From: Paraburkholderia silviterrae
GTDB lineage: Bacteria > Pseudomonadota > Gammaproteobacteria > Burkholderiales > Burkholderiaceae
Assembly: GCF_004353915.1 (NCBI RefSeq)
Contig: NZ_SMRP01000005.1
Span: 225,769-289,768, forward strand
Length of the DNA stretch: 64,000 nt
Direction: 5' to 3'
A program made the translations under genes and the position numbers. The notes below the pieces were generated by a model. That model worked only from the letters and a program-made list of their open reading frames with translations. It did not search any database and had not been told where the DNA came from. This document shows positions 26,112 to 35,505 of this stretch, one piece after another; within the stretch, counting starts at the first letter, position 1, and every line of letters starts with the position of its first letter.

Positions 26112-29100
26112 TCAGCGCAGCATCGACTCCCAGACCTTGTGGAGCCGCTTGACCGACACCGGCATGGGCGTGCGCAGCTCTTGCGCGAACAGCGAGATGC
26201 GCAGCTCCTCGAGCAGCCAGCGGAACTCGGACAGGCGCGGATCGAACACGCCACCGCGTTGCGCGAGCGCGCGCTGATACTGCTGCGCGAGCGGCAGGAG
26301 CTCGGCCGCCTGACGCGCGTCGCGGGCCGGATCGGCGCGCAGCTTGTCGATGCGCAGCGCCACGCCCTTGAGATAGCGCGGGAAATGCACGAGCTGCGCG
26401 TACGGCGTCTCCAGGATGAAACGCTTGCCGATGAGCGCATCGACCTGCGCCTGCATGTCCGCCGCCGGCGCGCCGAAGGCCTTCGCCTGCACGAGCTTTT
26501 TCGTCACCGACGCGTATTCGGCAAGGATCTGGCCGACGAGCCGCGCGATCTCCTGCGCGAGCAGCGAGAGACGGCCGCGGCCTTCGTCCTTGCGCGCGTG
26601 GAAGCTGGCTTCATCGTCGGGCAGCGGATCCTGCAGGCAGGCGCGGTCGAGCGCGAGCTCGATCAACTGGTCGCGCAATTCTTCCTGGGTGGCCCGCGCC
26701 ATGAACTGCATTGCCATCTCGCGCAGGCCCGGCAGGTTTTTCTCCATATAGCGGATCGGCTCGCGCAATTGCAGCGCAAACAGCCGCCGCAAGCCGGCGC
26801 GATGGATGCGCGCGGCCTCTTCGGGCGAATCGAACACTTCGACGTCGCAATGCGCGCCGCGGTCGACCAGCGCCGGATAGCCGAACAGCGTCTGGCCGCC
26901 CCGGCGGATCTCCAGCAGCTCGGGCAGCTTGCCGAAGTTCCAGGTCGTGAGGTTCTCGTAGAGTGCGGTGGCCGGCGCGGCGTCGCTGGACGCGCTCGTG
27001 TGCGGCGCGTGGCTCTGCGTCGACCCGCTCTTCGCCGCACCCGCCTGCGCGTCGGCGCCGCTCTGCTGTGCGTCTTGCGCCGCGGTGCGCGGCGCCCCTG
27101 CCCCACGCGCCTCCAGCGCCGCGAGCGCGGTCGCACTCGCAAGCTTCTGGAACTGCTGCTGCGCCTGCGCGCCAAGCTCGCTGCGCAGTTGCGCGAGATT
27201 GCGGCCCATCGCGAGCTGGCGACCGTGCTCGTCGATCACCTTGAAGTTCATGAAAAGGTGCGCCGGCAGCAATTCGAGCTTGAAGTCGGACGACTTCAAG
27301 GCGATCTGCTTTTGCTCGCGCACGTCCGCGATGAGCGCCTCGACCAGCCCGCCCGCGCCGAAGCGCTCACCGCCTATACGCTCGGCAAAGCCCGCCGCGT
27401 AGTCGGGCAACGGCACGCAATGGCGGCGCAGCTTCTGCGGCAGCGACTTCAGCAACTGATGCGCCTTCTCCTTGATCATGCCCGGCACGAGCCATTCGCA
27501 GCGACGCGCGTCGACCTGGTTGAGCGCGTAAAGCGGCACCGCAAGCGTCACGCCATCGCGCGGCGAGCCCGGCTCGAAGTGATAGGTGAGCGCCATCGCC
27601 ACGCCCGACATCGTCATGCGCTTCGGGAACAGCTCGGTCGTCACGCCAGCGGCCTCGTGGCGCATGAGGTCGTCGCGCGAGAGATAGAGCAGGCGCAGCT
27701 TGTCTTCGGGCTGAGCGCTCTTTTTCACCTCGTCGCGATACCAGCGCTCGAACGACGCGCCGGAATAGATGCCCTCGGGAATCGCCTGATCGTAGAACGC
27801 GAAGATCAGCTCGTCGTCGACGAGCACGTCCTGGCGGCGCGACTTGTGCTCGAGCTGCTCGATATCGGCGAGCAGCTTGCGGTTGTGCGCGAAGAACGCG
27901 AGCTTCGTGTCGAACTCGCCCTCCACGAGCGCGCCGCGAATGAAGAGCTCGCGGGCACGCGCCGGGTCCTGCTTGCCGAACGCCACGCGTCTGCGCTGAT
28001 AGACCGGCAGGCCATACAGCACGCCGCGCTCGAACGCGCTCACCTGCGCCGCGCGTTTTTCCCAGTGCGGCTCGGAAAGCGACTTGCGCAACAGATGCGC
28101 GCCCACCTTCTCGAGCCACTCGGGCTCGATCTTCGCGATGCAGCGCGCGTACAGCCGGCTCGTCTCGACGAGCTCGGCCGCCACGACCCAGCGCCCCGCT
28201 TTCTTCACGAGCGCCGAGCCCGGCCACAAGTGGAACTTGATGCCGCGCGCGCCGAGATAGTGCGGCTCATCGTCGGCTTTCAGGCCGATATTGCCGAGCA
28301 ATCCCGTGAGCAGCGCGTGATGGATCTGCTCGTAGGTCGCGTCCGCTTCGTTGATGCGCCAGCCGTGCTCGCGCACCACCGTGAGCAGTTGCGAGTGGAC
28401 GTCGCGCCATTCGCGCAGCCGCAGATGCGAGAGGAAATTCGCGCGGCACGAATCCACGAGCTGCTTGTTCGACTTCTTGTGCGCGACGGCGTCCTCGAAC
28501 CAGGCCCAGATCTTGAGCCACTGGAGGAATTCGGAGCGCTCGTCGGCAAAGCGGCGATGCGCCTGGTCGGCCTGTTCCTGCGCCTCGACGGGCCGGTCGC
28601 GCGGGTCCTGCACCGAAAGCGCGCTCGCGATGATGAGCACTTCGCGCATGGCCTGCTCGTCGCGCGCACCGAGAATCATGCGGCCCACGCGCGGATCGAG
28701 CGGCAGGCGCGCGAGCTCGCGGCCCAACAGCGTGAGCGCGTTGTCGTCGTCGACGGCGCCGAGTTCATTGAGCAGCTGATAGCCATCGGCGATCGCGCGG
28801 CCCGGCGGCGGCTCGATGAACGGAAACGTCTCGATCGCCGTGAGATGCAGCGATTTCATGCGCAGGATCACCGCCGCAAGCGACGAACGCAAAATTTCCG
28901 GATCGGAAAATTTTGGCCGCGAAAGGAAATCCGGCTCCTCATAGAGGCGGATGCAAATGCCGTCCGCCACACGGCCGCAACGGCCCGCTCGCTGGTTCGC
29001 GGCGGCCTGCGAGATCGACTCGATCTGCAACTGCTCGACCTTGTTGCGGTACGAGTAACGCTTCACGCGCGCGAGGCCCGTGTCGACCACGTAGCGGATG

Positions 29101-30857
29101 CCCGGCACCGTGAGCGAGGTTTCCGCCACGTTGGTGGCCAGCACGATGCGGCGCGCGTTCGACGGCTTGAACACGCGCTCCTGCTCCTGCGCGGAAAGCC
29201 GCGCGAACAGCGGCAAGATCTCGGTGTGCGGCGGATGATGCTTGCGCAACGCCTCGGCGGCGTCGCGGATCTCGCGCTCGCCGGGCAGGAACACGAGCAC
29301 GTCGCCGGAGCCTTCGCGGCACAGTTCGTCGACGGCGTCGACGATGGCGTCCATCAAATCGCGGTCGGCATCCCTCTGCGACTTGGCGCCTTTATCGCCG
29401 CGCTCGCGCCCCGTCGTCCCCTGCGCGGCCTTCACCGCGGGGCTGTCCTCCTGCACCGGCCGATAGCGCACCTCGACCGGATACAGCCGCCCGCTCACCT
29501 CGATCACCGGCGCGGGCTTGTCCTCGCTGCCGAAATGGCGCGCGAAGCGATCGGCGTCGATGGTCGCCGAGGTGACGATCAGCTTCAAATCGGGACGGCG
29601 CGGCAGGATCTCCTTCAGATAGCCGAGCAGGAAGTCGATGTTCAGGCTGCGCTCGTGCGCCTCGTCGATGATGATCGTGTCGTAGGCCTTGAGCAGCGGA
29701 TCGGTCTGCGTCTCGGCGAGCAGGATGCCGTCGGTCATGAGCTTGACCGACGCGCCCGGCGCGAGATTGTCCGTGAAGCGCACCTTGTAGCCGACCACCT
29801 CGCCGAACGGCGTGCCGAGCTCTTCGGCAATGCGGCGGCCCGTGGCCGACGCCGCGATCCGGCGCGGCTGCGTATGGCCGATTAGGCCGGTGCCGCCCGC
29901 GCCGCGGCCGCGGCCGAGCGAGAGCGCGATCTTCGGCAACTGCGTGGTCTTGCCCGAGCCGGTCTCGCCGCTCACGATCACGACCTGGTTTTCGGCGATG
30001 GCGCGCGCGATCTCCGCGCGGCGGCCCGAGACCGGCAGCGCTTCGGGAAACGTGATCGGCGGAATGGGATTCGGCTCGACCGGGGCGCGTGGCGCACGTG
30101 GGGCGCGCGGCTCGCCTGGCTGGCGCTCGGCGCGTGGCGCACGTTCGCCTTCGTTGGCGGGGCTCGATGCGTTTTCGGTTCTGCGCTTGCTGGACTGCGG
30201 CGGCTTCGGCTCGCGCGCCTGATCGGGCTGCTTCGGCTGCTGCGCGCGCGGCGGCTGCTCGCGCGCAGCCTGCGTCTGCGCTTGCGCGTTGCGCGGTTCG
30301 CCGCGCCGCGCCGTGCGTTCATCGTTACGCGATGCACCGGGCTGTGCTGCCGGTGCTTTCTCGTTCCGACGCGCCGCACTCGGCTCGGTTCGCGAATCGC
30401 TATGCGACGCGCCCGGCTGTGTGGCGGCCCGCTCCGTCTGCGGATCACGACGCGCCTCGCCGGTTCGTCCCGCGCCCCGCGATTCAGCGCGGGCGGACGG
30501 CTGCGCTGCCGGCCTGTTTTCGCTACGCCGTGGTGCATGCGCCTCGGTGCGCGGCGACGTTTGTGCTTGCGTGGGCGCCGCCGCCTTCGCTGCGCCTGGC
30601 TCCTGCGTCTGCGCGCGCTTCGGCTCGACGTTCTGACTAATTTTCTCGCCAGCCGCCTGCGCGCCCTTGTGCTGTTTCTGCGGATGACTCGCCCCGCCGC
30701 TCACGAGCGCGGCAAGCCGATCGGCAGACGCCAGCTTCTGTCCGCCGCCATACTTCTGCGAAGCGCGCTTTTCCTGCGCGTCGCCGTGCGCCGCGTCTTT
30801 GCCTGCAGGGGTGTTGCTGCCCTGCGCCGAGGCAGGTCTTTTGGGTACATTCGACAT
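26112..30857 (-). CDS. hrpA: ATP-dependent RNA helicase HrpA
   Basis: DEAH-box RNA helicase, 1581 residues, linked in E. coli to rescue of stalled ribosomes and mRNA processing. Residues 1 to about 262 are low-complexity (Ala, Gln, Pro, Arg, Glu) and predicted disordered, and make up most of the extra length over E. coli HrpA (about 1300). The helicase core has Walker A GETGSGKT at 297-304, DEAH at 398-401 in IIIDEAHERSLN, SATID, and the motif VI region QRAGRCGR. HA2/OB-fold and the DUF3418 C-terminal region follow. The start at 30857 has no Shine-Dalgarno and lies 8 nt from a TATAAT, see the shared argA promoter. Confidence 0.96.
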   Translation of the reverse strand: MSNVPKRPASAQGSNTPAGKDAAHGDAQEKRASQKYGGGQKLASADRLAALVSGGASHPQKQHKGAQAAGEKISQNVEPKRAQTQEPGAAKAAAPTQAQTSPRTEAHAPRRSENRPAAQPSARAESRGAGRTGEARRDPQTERAATQPGASHSDSRTEPSAARRNEKAPAAQPGASRNDERTARRGEPRNAQAQTQAAREQPPRAQQPKQPDQAREPKPPQSSKRRTENASSPANEGERAPRAERQPGEPRAPRAPRAPVEPNPIPPITFPEALPVSGRRAEIARAIAENQVVIVSGETGSGKTTQLPKIALSLGRGRGAGGTGLIGHTQPRRIAASATGRRIAEELGTPFGEVVGYKVRFTDNLAPGASVKLMTDGILLAETQTDPLLKAYDTIIIDEAHERSLNIDFLLGYLKEILPRRPDLKLIVTSATIDADRFARHFGSEDKPAPVIEVSGRLYPVEVRYRPVQEDSPAVKAAQGTTGRERGDKGAKSQRDADRDLMDAIVDAVDELCREGSGDVLVFLPGEREIRDAAEALRKHHPPHTEILPLFARLSAQEQERVFKPSNARRIVLATNVAETSLTVPGIRYVVDTGLARVKRYSYRNKVEQLQIESISQAAANQRAGRCGRVADGICIRLYEEPDFLSRPKFSDPEILRSSLAAVILRMKSLHLTAIETFPFIEPPPGRAIADGYQLLNELGAVDDDNALTLLGRELARLPLDPRVGRMILGARDEQAMREVLIIASALSVQDPRDRPVEAQEQADQAHRRFADERSEFLQWLKIWAWFEDAVAHKKSNKQLVDSCRANFLSHLRLREWRDVHSQLLTVVREHGWRINEADATYEQIHHALLTGLLGNIGLKADDEPHYLGARGIKFHLWPGSALVKKAGRWVVAAELVETSRLYARCIAKIEPEWLEKVGAHLLRKSLSEPHWEKRAAQVSAFERGVLYGLPVYQRRRVAFGKQDPARARELFIRGALVEGEFDTKLAFFAHNRKLLADIEQLEHKSRRQDVLVDDELIFAFYDQAIPEGIYSGASFERWYRDEVKKSAQPEDKLRLLYLSRDDLMRHEAAGVTTELFPKRMTMSGVAMALTYHFEPGSPRDGVTLAVPLYALNQVDARRCEWLVPGMIKEKAHQLLKSLPQKLRRHCVPLPDYAAGFAERIGGERFGAGGLVEALIADVREQKQIALKSSDFKLELLPAHLFMNFKVIDEHGRQLAMGRNLAQLRSELGAQAQQQFQKLASATALAALEARGAGAPRTAAQDAQQSGADAQAGAAKSGSTQSHAPHTSASSDAAPATALYENLTTWNFGKLPELLEIRRGGQTLFGYPALVDRGAHCDVEVFDSPEEAARIHRAGLRRLFALQLREPIRYMEKNLPGLREMAMQFMARATQEELRDQLIELALDRACLQDPLPDDEASFHARKDEGRGRLSLLAQEIARLVGQILAEYASVTKKLVQAKAFGAPAADMQAQVDALIGKRFILETPYAQLVHFPRYLKGVALRIDKLRADPARDARQAAELLPLAQQYQRALAQRGGVFDPRLSEFRWLLEELRISLFAQELRTPMPVSVKRLHKVWESMLR

Positions 30858-30865
30858 GGGGGCGC

Positions 30866-30873
30866 ATTATAAT
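30866..30873. promoter_or_regulatory. Shared palindromic -10 region of hrpA and argA
   Basis: ATTATAAT gives TATAAT on the plus strand (30868-30873, towards argA) and on the minus strand (30871-30866, towards hrpA). The argA ATG begins 8 nt and the hrpA ATG 9 nt past their hexamers. Predicted transcript starts therefore coincide with the start codons, so both mRNAs would be leaderless or nearly so. The -35 regions fall inside the opposing genes and are weak. Confidence 0.6.
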
Positions 30874-30880
30874 CCCGGGC

Positions 30881-32281
30881 ATGAATTCCCAAACCGACCT
30901 CGTCCCCGCCTCCGCGAGCGCGCCGGCCTCCGCCGCCGCGGAATCCGCTTCAGAGCAAGCTGCCCAGCAAGCCGCGCAGCACGCGCAGTTCGTCGACTGG
31001 ATGCGATCGGTCGCGCCCTACATTCACGCATTCCAGGGCAAGACCTTTGTCGTCGGCTTCGGCGGCGAAGTCGTGCACCAGAATCTGCTCAACGCGCTCG
31101 TCGCCGACATCGCGCTCTTGCAGGCCATGGGCATCCAGATCGTGCTCGTGCACGGCTCGCGCCCGCAGGTCGAAGAGCAGATGAGCCTGCACGGCGTCGA
31201 GTCCGAGTTCTCGCACGGCATGCGCATCACCAATGCCCGCGCGCTGGAGTCGGCGAAAGAAGCCGCCGGCGAAGTGCGACTCGACATCGAAGCCGCGATC
31301 AGCCAGGGGCTGCCGAACACGCCGATGGCGCACGCGCACATCAGCGTGGTCTCGGGCAATTTCGTGACGGCGCGGCCGGTCGGCATTCTCGACGGCGTCG
31401 ACTTCCAGCACACGGGCGTCGTGCGCAAGATCGACGCCGATTCGATCCGCCATTCGCTCGCGAGCCGCAAGCTCGTGCTGCTCTCGCCGCTCGGCTTCTC
31501 GCCCACCGGCGAGGCGTTCAACCTGTCGATGGAAGACGTCGCCTCGGCGGCGGCCATCGCGCTGCGCGCCGACAAGATCATTTTCCTCACGGAAACGCCG
31601 GGCCTCATCAACGAGGAAGCCGAGCTGATCCGCGAAATGTCGCTCGACGACGCCTACAAGCTGCAGGAGAGCGGGACCGTGCTCGGCGACGCCGGCTTCT
31701 ATCTGAAGCACTCGATCCGCGCCTGCCGTGGCGGCGTGGGCCGTGCGCACATCGTGCCCTACGCGCTCGACGGCAGCCTGCTGCTCGAACTGTTCCTGCA
31801 CGACGGCGTGGGCACCATGATCTCGTACGAGAACCTGGAGAGCCTGCGCGAAGCCACGCCGGACGACGTCGGCGGCATTCTCACGCTGATCGAGCCGCTC
31901 GAAAGCGACGGCACGCTCGTGCGCCGCGGGCGTCACCAGATCGAGCGCGACATCGACCACTTCTCGGTGATCGAGCACGATGGCGTGCTGTTCGGCTGCG
32001 CCGCGCTCTACGCGTATCCGCAAGAGCGCATCGGCGAAATGGCGTGCCTCACGGTCTCGCCCGAGGCGCAAGGCTCCGGCGACGGCGAGCGGCTGCTGCG
32101 CCGCATCGAGCAGCGCGCGCGTGCGCGTGGCCTCACACGCATTTTCGTGCTCACCACGCGCACCGAGCACTGGTTCCTGAAGCGCGGCTTCGTGAAGGTC
32201 ACCGTCGACGACCTGCCCGAAGACCGCCGCCGGCTCTACAACTGGCAGCGCAAGTCGCTCGTGCTGATGAAACAGCTATGA
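30881..32281 (+). CDS. argA: N-acetylglutamate synthase
   Basis: Committing enzyme of arginine synthesis: acetyl-CoA plus glutamate gives N-acetylglutamate; normally feedback-inhibited by arginine. 466 residues. After an Ala/Ser-rich head of about 35 residues comes an amino-acid-kinase-like domain ([40 protein letters not shown]). A C-terminal GNAT acetyltransferase domain follows, with the acetyl-CoA loop [16 protein letters not shown] and [13 protein letters not shown]. This two-domain layout is the classical ArgA type. There is no ribosome site upstream of the ATG, consistent with a leaderless transcript. yggX follows 82 bp downstream. Confidence 0.95.
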   Translation: MNSQTDLVPASASAPASAAAESASEQAAQQAAQHAQFVDWMRSVAPYIHAFQGKTFVVGFGGEVVHQNLLNALVADIALLQAMGIQIVLVHGSRPQVEEQMSLHGVESEFSHGMRITNARALESAKEAAGEVRLDIEAAISQGLPNTPMAHAHISVVSGNFVTARPVGILDGVDFQHTGVVRKIDADSIRHSLASRKLVLLSPLGFSPTGEAFNLSMEDVASAAAIALRADKIIFLTETPGLINEEAELIREMSLDDAYKLQESGTVLGDAGFYLKHSIRACRGGVGRAHIVPYALDGSLLLELFLHDGVGTMISYENLESLREATPDDVGGILTLIEPLESDGTLVRRGRHQIERDIDHFSVIEHDGVLFGCAALYAYPQERIGEMACLTVSPEAQGSGDGERLLRRIEQRARARGLTRIFVLTTRTEHWFLKRGFVKVTVDDLPEDRRRLYNWQRKSLVLMKQL

Positions 32282-32363
32282 AAGCCGCGTCCCCATCCGG
32301 GGAGTGGCCGCCAAGCGAAGCGAAACGCGCCGCCCACACCTACGACTACAGGAGAAGCACAGC

Positions 32364-32639
32364 ATGGCCCGTATGATCCAATGCGCCAAGCTCGGCAAGG
32401 AAGCCGAGGGACTCGATTTTCCGCCGCTGCCGGGCGAGCTCGGCAAACGCATCTACGAAAACGTCTCGAAAGAGGCATGGCAGGCCTGGCTCAAGCAGCA
32501 GACCATGCTCATCAACGAGAACCGGCTGAACATGGCCGATCCGCGCGCGCGCCAGTATCTGATGAAGCAGACGGAGAAGTTCTTCTTCGGCGAAGGCGCC
32601 GATCAGGCGTCGGGCTACGTGCCGCCGACCGAAGGCTGA
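32364..32639 (+). CDS. yggX: YggX, Fe(II)-trafficking/oxidative damage protection protein
   Basis: 91-residue cytosolic protein that protects iron-sulfur clusters. It starts [39 protein letters not shown], with the conserved Cys7 required for function, and ends in the helical KFFFGEGAD...YVPP segment typical of the family. The CAGGAGAAG ribosome site lies 8 bp before the ATG. Downstream of argA on the same strand, with a clear terminator after it, so the two may be co-transcribed. Confidence 0.95.
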   Translation: MARMIQCAKLGKEAEGLDFPPLPGELGKRIYENVSKEAWQAWLKQQTMLINENRLNMADPRARQYLMKQTEKFFFGEGADQASGYVPPTEG

Positions 32640-32716
32640 AATGCCTGCGCCGCGCGCCGGGATCCGTCCCCGGCGGCCGTCTCCACGACGGCATGCGAAG
32701 CGGCCAGACGGACCGC

Positions 32717-32747
32717 AAAAACCGCGCCTCCAGGTGCGGTTTTTTTA
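32717..32747 (+). terminator. Terminator after yggX
   Basis: Stem ACCGCGCC-TCCA-GGTGCGGT with one G-U pair, followed by seven T. Confidence 0.9.
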
Positions 32748-33277
32748 TGCACTTCATGCATTTTCAGAGCGCATTTCAAAAGTCGCTTAATTCGCGCAAT
32801 CCCCCGCCACACGGGGCCTGGCGCGCTCACCGGGATCCCCGCCTGACGGGCGGTTTGCGCGATCTTTCGTTATCGTGCTATCATAACGCTTCTTTCAACA
32901 GGCATTAGCCATCAATTGCATTCAGGCCGGCACCCAAAACCGCTACTTGCCTGATTGCTTTCACACAAAAAGAACGCTCCGCCACGCGGGCTTTCTTTTT
33001 CGTTCAGCGGCGCTTCACTGAGCACCCTCGTGCCGGTCCAGCGTCCTCATGCGTCCTGCCCCCCAACCACGGCCACGCAGGCGCGCAACGCTTACGCACA
33101 ATTCGATTGAGTGTCGTTTCGCGACACGTCAGCATGTCACTCGTGCACCGCCTGCCTCGCAGACGGACCGGGCGCCCTCCCTTTGCGGCGTTCGTGCGCG
33201 AAATGTCGCCGCTATCGCGAAACGGCACTCTCCGGCAACCGTGGCGAGCCTTCGCAGGCTCGTCGCTGTCATTGGAG
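32748..33277 (+). other. Long non-coding stretch before the proP-like gene
   Basis: A candidate promoter, TTGCGC (32855-32860), 18 bp, TATCAT (32879-32884), is followed by about 110 nt that end in an imperfect hairpin around CCGC-CAC-GCGG and CTTTCTTTTT (32972-33001). This could be a small RNA or an attenuated leader for the transporter. The remaining 270 nt show no gene I can support. Confidence 0.35.
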
Positions 33278-34747
33278 ATGCAAACCTTGACCGCTTCCAC
33301 TTCCGGTTCATCGGCGACTTCGACCGATCTCACCTTCGACGACATTACGATCGTCGACAAAAGCCTCCTCAAACGCGCCGTCGGCGCCATGGCGCTCGGC
33401 AACGCCATGGAATGGTTCGACTTCGGCGTGTACAGCTACATCGCCGTCACGCTCGGCCAGGTGTTCTTCCCGTCGAGCAGCCCCTCGGCGCAGCTTATCG
33501 CCACCTTCGGCACGTTCGCCGCGGCCTTTGTCGTGCGCCCGATCGGCGGCATGGTGTTCGGGCCGCTCGGCGACCGCATCGGCCGCCAGCGTGTGCTCGC
33601 AATGACCATGATCATGATGGCCTGCGGCACCTTCGCCATCGGCCTGATTCCGTCGTACCACTCGATCGGCATTGCCGCGCCCGTGCTGCTGCTCGTGGCG
33701 CGTCTGATCCAGGGCTTCTCGACGGGCGGCGAGTATGGCGGTGCTGCAACCTTCATCGCCGAATTCGCCACCGACAAGCGCCGCGGCTTCATGGGCAGCT
33801 TCCTCGAGTTCGGCACGCTGATCGGCTACGTGCTCGGCGCGGGCACGGTCGCCGTGCTGACCGCCGTGCTTTCGCATCAGCAACTGCTCGACTGGGGCTG
33901 GCGCATTCCGTTCATGATCGCGGGCCCGCTCGGCCTCGTGGGTCTTTACATCCGCACGAAGCTCGAGGAAACGCCCGCCTTCAAGCGCGAAGCCGAACTG
34001 CGCGAAACCGAAGAGCACGCGCGTCCGAAGCTCACGCTGAAGTCGCTCGTCACGGAGCATCTGCGCCCCTTCCTGCTGTGCGTAGGCCTCGTGCTGATCT
34101 TCAACGTGACCGACTACATGGCGCTCTCGTACCTGCCCAGCTATCTCTCGGCGACGCTGCACTTCAACGAAACGCACGGCCTGTTCCTCGTGCTGATCGT
34201 GATGGTCCTGATGATGCCGATGACGCTCGGGTTCGGCCGCCTCTCGGACGCCATCGGCCGCAAGCCGGTGATGCTAGCGGGCTGCGTAGGCCTGATCGTG
34301 CTGTCGATTCCCTCGCTCACGCTGATCCAGACGGGCGAGCTCCTGCCGGTATTCTTCGGGCTCCTGATTCTCGGCGTGCTGCTTTCGTGCTTTACGGGCG
34401 TGATGCCCTCCGCGCTGCCGGCGCTGTTCCCGACCGCGATCCGCTACGGCGCGCTCGCGATTGGCTTTAACGTGTCGGTGTCGCTGTTCGGCGGCACGAC
34501 GCCGCTGGTCGCCGCCTGGCTCGTCGAGCACACGCAGAACCTGATGATGCCCGCGTACTACCTGATGGGCGCCGCGGTGATCGGCATCATTTCGGTCGTG
34601 TCGCTGCACGAGACGGCGCGCAAGCCGCTGCCGGGCTCAACACCGTGCGTCGGCACCCGGGCCGAGGCCCATGCAGTGATGCGCGGCGTGCGCGTCGCCC
34701 GAGAAATCGACGAGGATTACGCCGCGCACGCTGCGGTGCGGGTGTAA
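33278..34747 (+). CDS. ProP-like MFS transporter (metabolite:H+ symporter family)
   Basis: 489-residue inner-membrane permease with 12 hydrophobic segments. The MFS signatures are FGPLGDRIGRQRVL (loop 2-3) and RLSDAIGRKPVM (loop 8-9), and FSTGGEYGGAATFIAEFATDKRRGF is typical of the ProP/ShiA/KgtP subfamily. Substrate may be proline, betaine or a dicarboxylate. There is no C-terminal coiled coil as in osmosensory ProP, so osmosensing is doubtful. At the ATG (33278) GGAG abuts the codon; a TTG nine bases later has better spacing and is an alternative start. A strong terminator follows. Confidence 0.85.
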   Translation: MQTLTASTSGSSATSTDLTFDDITIVDKSLLKRAVGAMALGNAMEWFDFGVYSYIAVTLGQVFFPSSSPSAQLIATFGTFAAAFVVRPIGGMVFGPLGDRIGRQRVLAMTMIMMACGTFAIGLIPSYHSIGIAAPVLLLVARLIQGFSTGGEYGGAATFIAEFATDKRRGFMGSFLEFGTLIGYVLGAGTVAVLTAVLSHQQLLDWGWRIPFMIAGPLGLVGLYIRTKLEETPAFKREAELRETEEHARPKLTLKSLVTEHLRPFLLCVGLVLIFNVTDYMALSYLPSYLSATLHFNETHGLFLVLIVMVLMMPMTLGFGRLSDAIGRKPVMLAGCVGLIVLSIPSLTLIQTGELLPVFFGLLILGVLLSCFTGVMPSALPALFPTAIRYGALAIGFNVSVSLFGGTTPLVAAWLVEHTQNLMMPAYYLMGAAVIGIISVVSLHETARKPLPGSTPCVGTRAEAHAVMRGVRVAREIDEDYAAHAAVRV

Positions 34748-34825
34748 CGAACGCAGTCGTGGCGCCGCAGTCGTGGCACCGTTGTGATGCGCTACGCACT
34801 GAGGATTTCGCATCGGAAATCATCG

Positions 34826-34852
34826 AAGGCCAGCCATGTGCTGGCCTTTTTT
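34826..34852 (+). terminator. Terminator after the ProP-like gene
   Basis: Stem AAGGCCAG-CCATGTG-CTGGCCTT with a T-run, 79 bp after the transporter stop and 20 bp before the convergent phosphodiesterase stop. Confidence 0.93.
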
Positions 34853-34872
34853 ACGTCTCGAGGGCGACGTGC

Positions 34873-35352
34873 TCAGTCGACCAGCCGCGTGTGCTCGACG
34901 TTCAGCACGCCATCGTTTCCGATCGTCAACATCGCGGCGGAAATGGGCAATTTGAAGCGGCGCGGTCCGGCGCTGCCCGGATTCACGTAGCGCACGCCAT
35001 CGCGCATTTCAAGCGCCGGCTTGTGCGAATGGCCGCTGACCACGATGGCGAAGCCCTGCGCTGCCGGGTCGCCACGCAGGTCGGGCAATTCGTGGACGAC
35101 CGCAATCGCGATACCGCCGATTTCGACGACGGTTTGCACCGGCAGCGCCTCGGCCCATGCGCCGTGGTCGTTATTGCCACGCACGGCAGTCAGCGGCGCG
35201 ATCGCGGCGAGCCGGTCGAGCACGCCTGGCTCGCAAATATCGCCCGCGTGGACGATCGCATCGCAGCCCGTCAGGAAGCTCAACAGCTCGGGCCGCACGA
35301 GATTGTGCGTATCGGAAACCAGCGCGACGCGCAGCGGATGTTGACGTGACAT
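34873..35352 (-). CDS. YfcE/MJ0936-type metallophosphoesterase
   Basis: 159-residue calcineurin-like phosphodiesterase. All five metal motifs are present: SDTHN, HAGDI, GNND, VHELPD (in place of the usual GH of motif IV) and SGHSHKP, ending with NPGSAGPRR. Small bacterial members hydrolyse phosphodiester model substrates with Mn2+; the physiological substrate is unknown. The replacement in motif IV (usually THGH or VHGD) may alter metal site geometry. It is convergent with the transporter gene. Confidence 0.9.
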   Translation of the reverse strand: MSRQHPLRVALVSDTHNLVRPELLSFLTGCDAIVHAGDICEPGVLDRLAAIAPLTAVRGNNDHGAWAEALPVQTVVEIGGIAIAVVHELPDLRGDPAAQGFAIVVSGHSHKPALEMRDGVRYVNPGSAGPRRFKLPISAAMLTIGNDGVLNVEHTRLVD

Positions 35353-35505
35353 GGGACGGTGTTTCGTAACGGAAAAAAGGTTGCGGCGCGAGCGACGATC
35401 GAGCGCGTGGTCCGCACGGTTTGCTGCTCAGCCGATACGGGTGATTATCGTCGACGTGCCGCGCGTCTCGTCTCCGAAAGGAAAATTCCGCCGAAGCCGG
35501 CCGGC

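Noticed and set aside
26007..29885. Very long open frame on the plus strand, antisense to hrpA
   Set aside because: Arg/Ala/Leu-rich, no start signals and no motif. It mirrors the high-GC hrpA codons, a usual artefact of GC-rich genomes.
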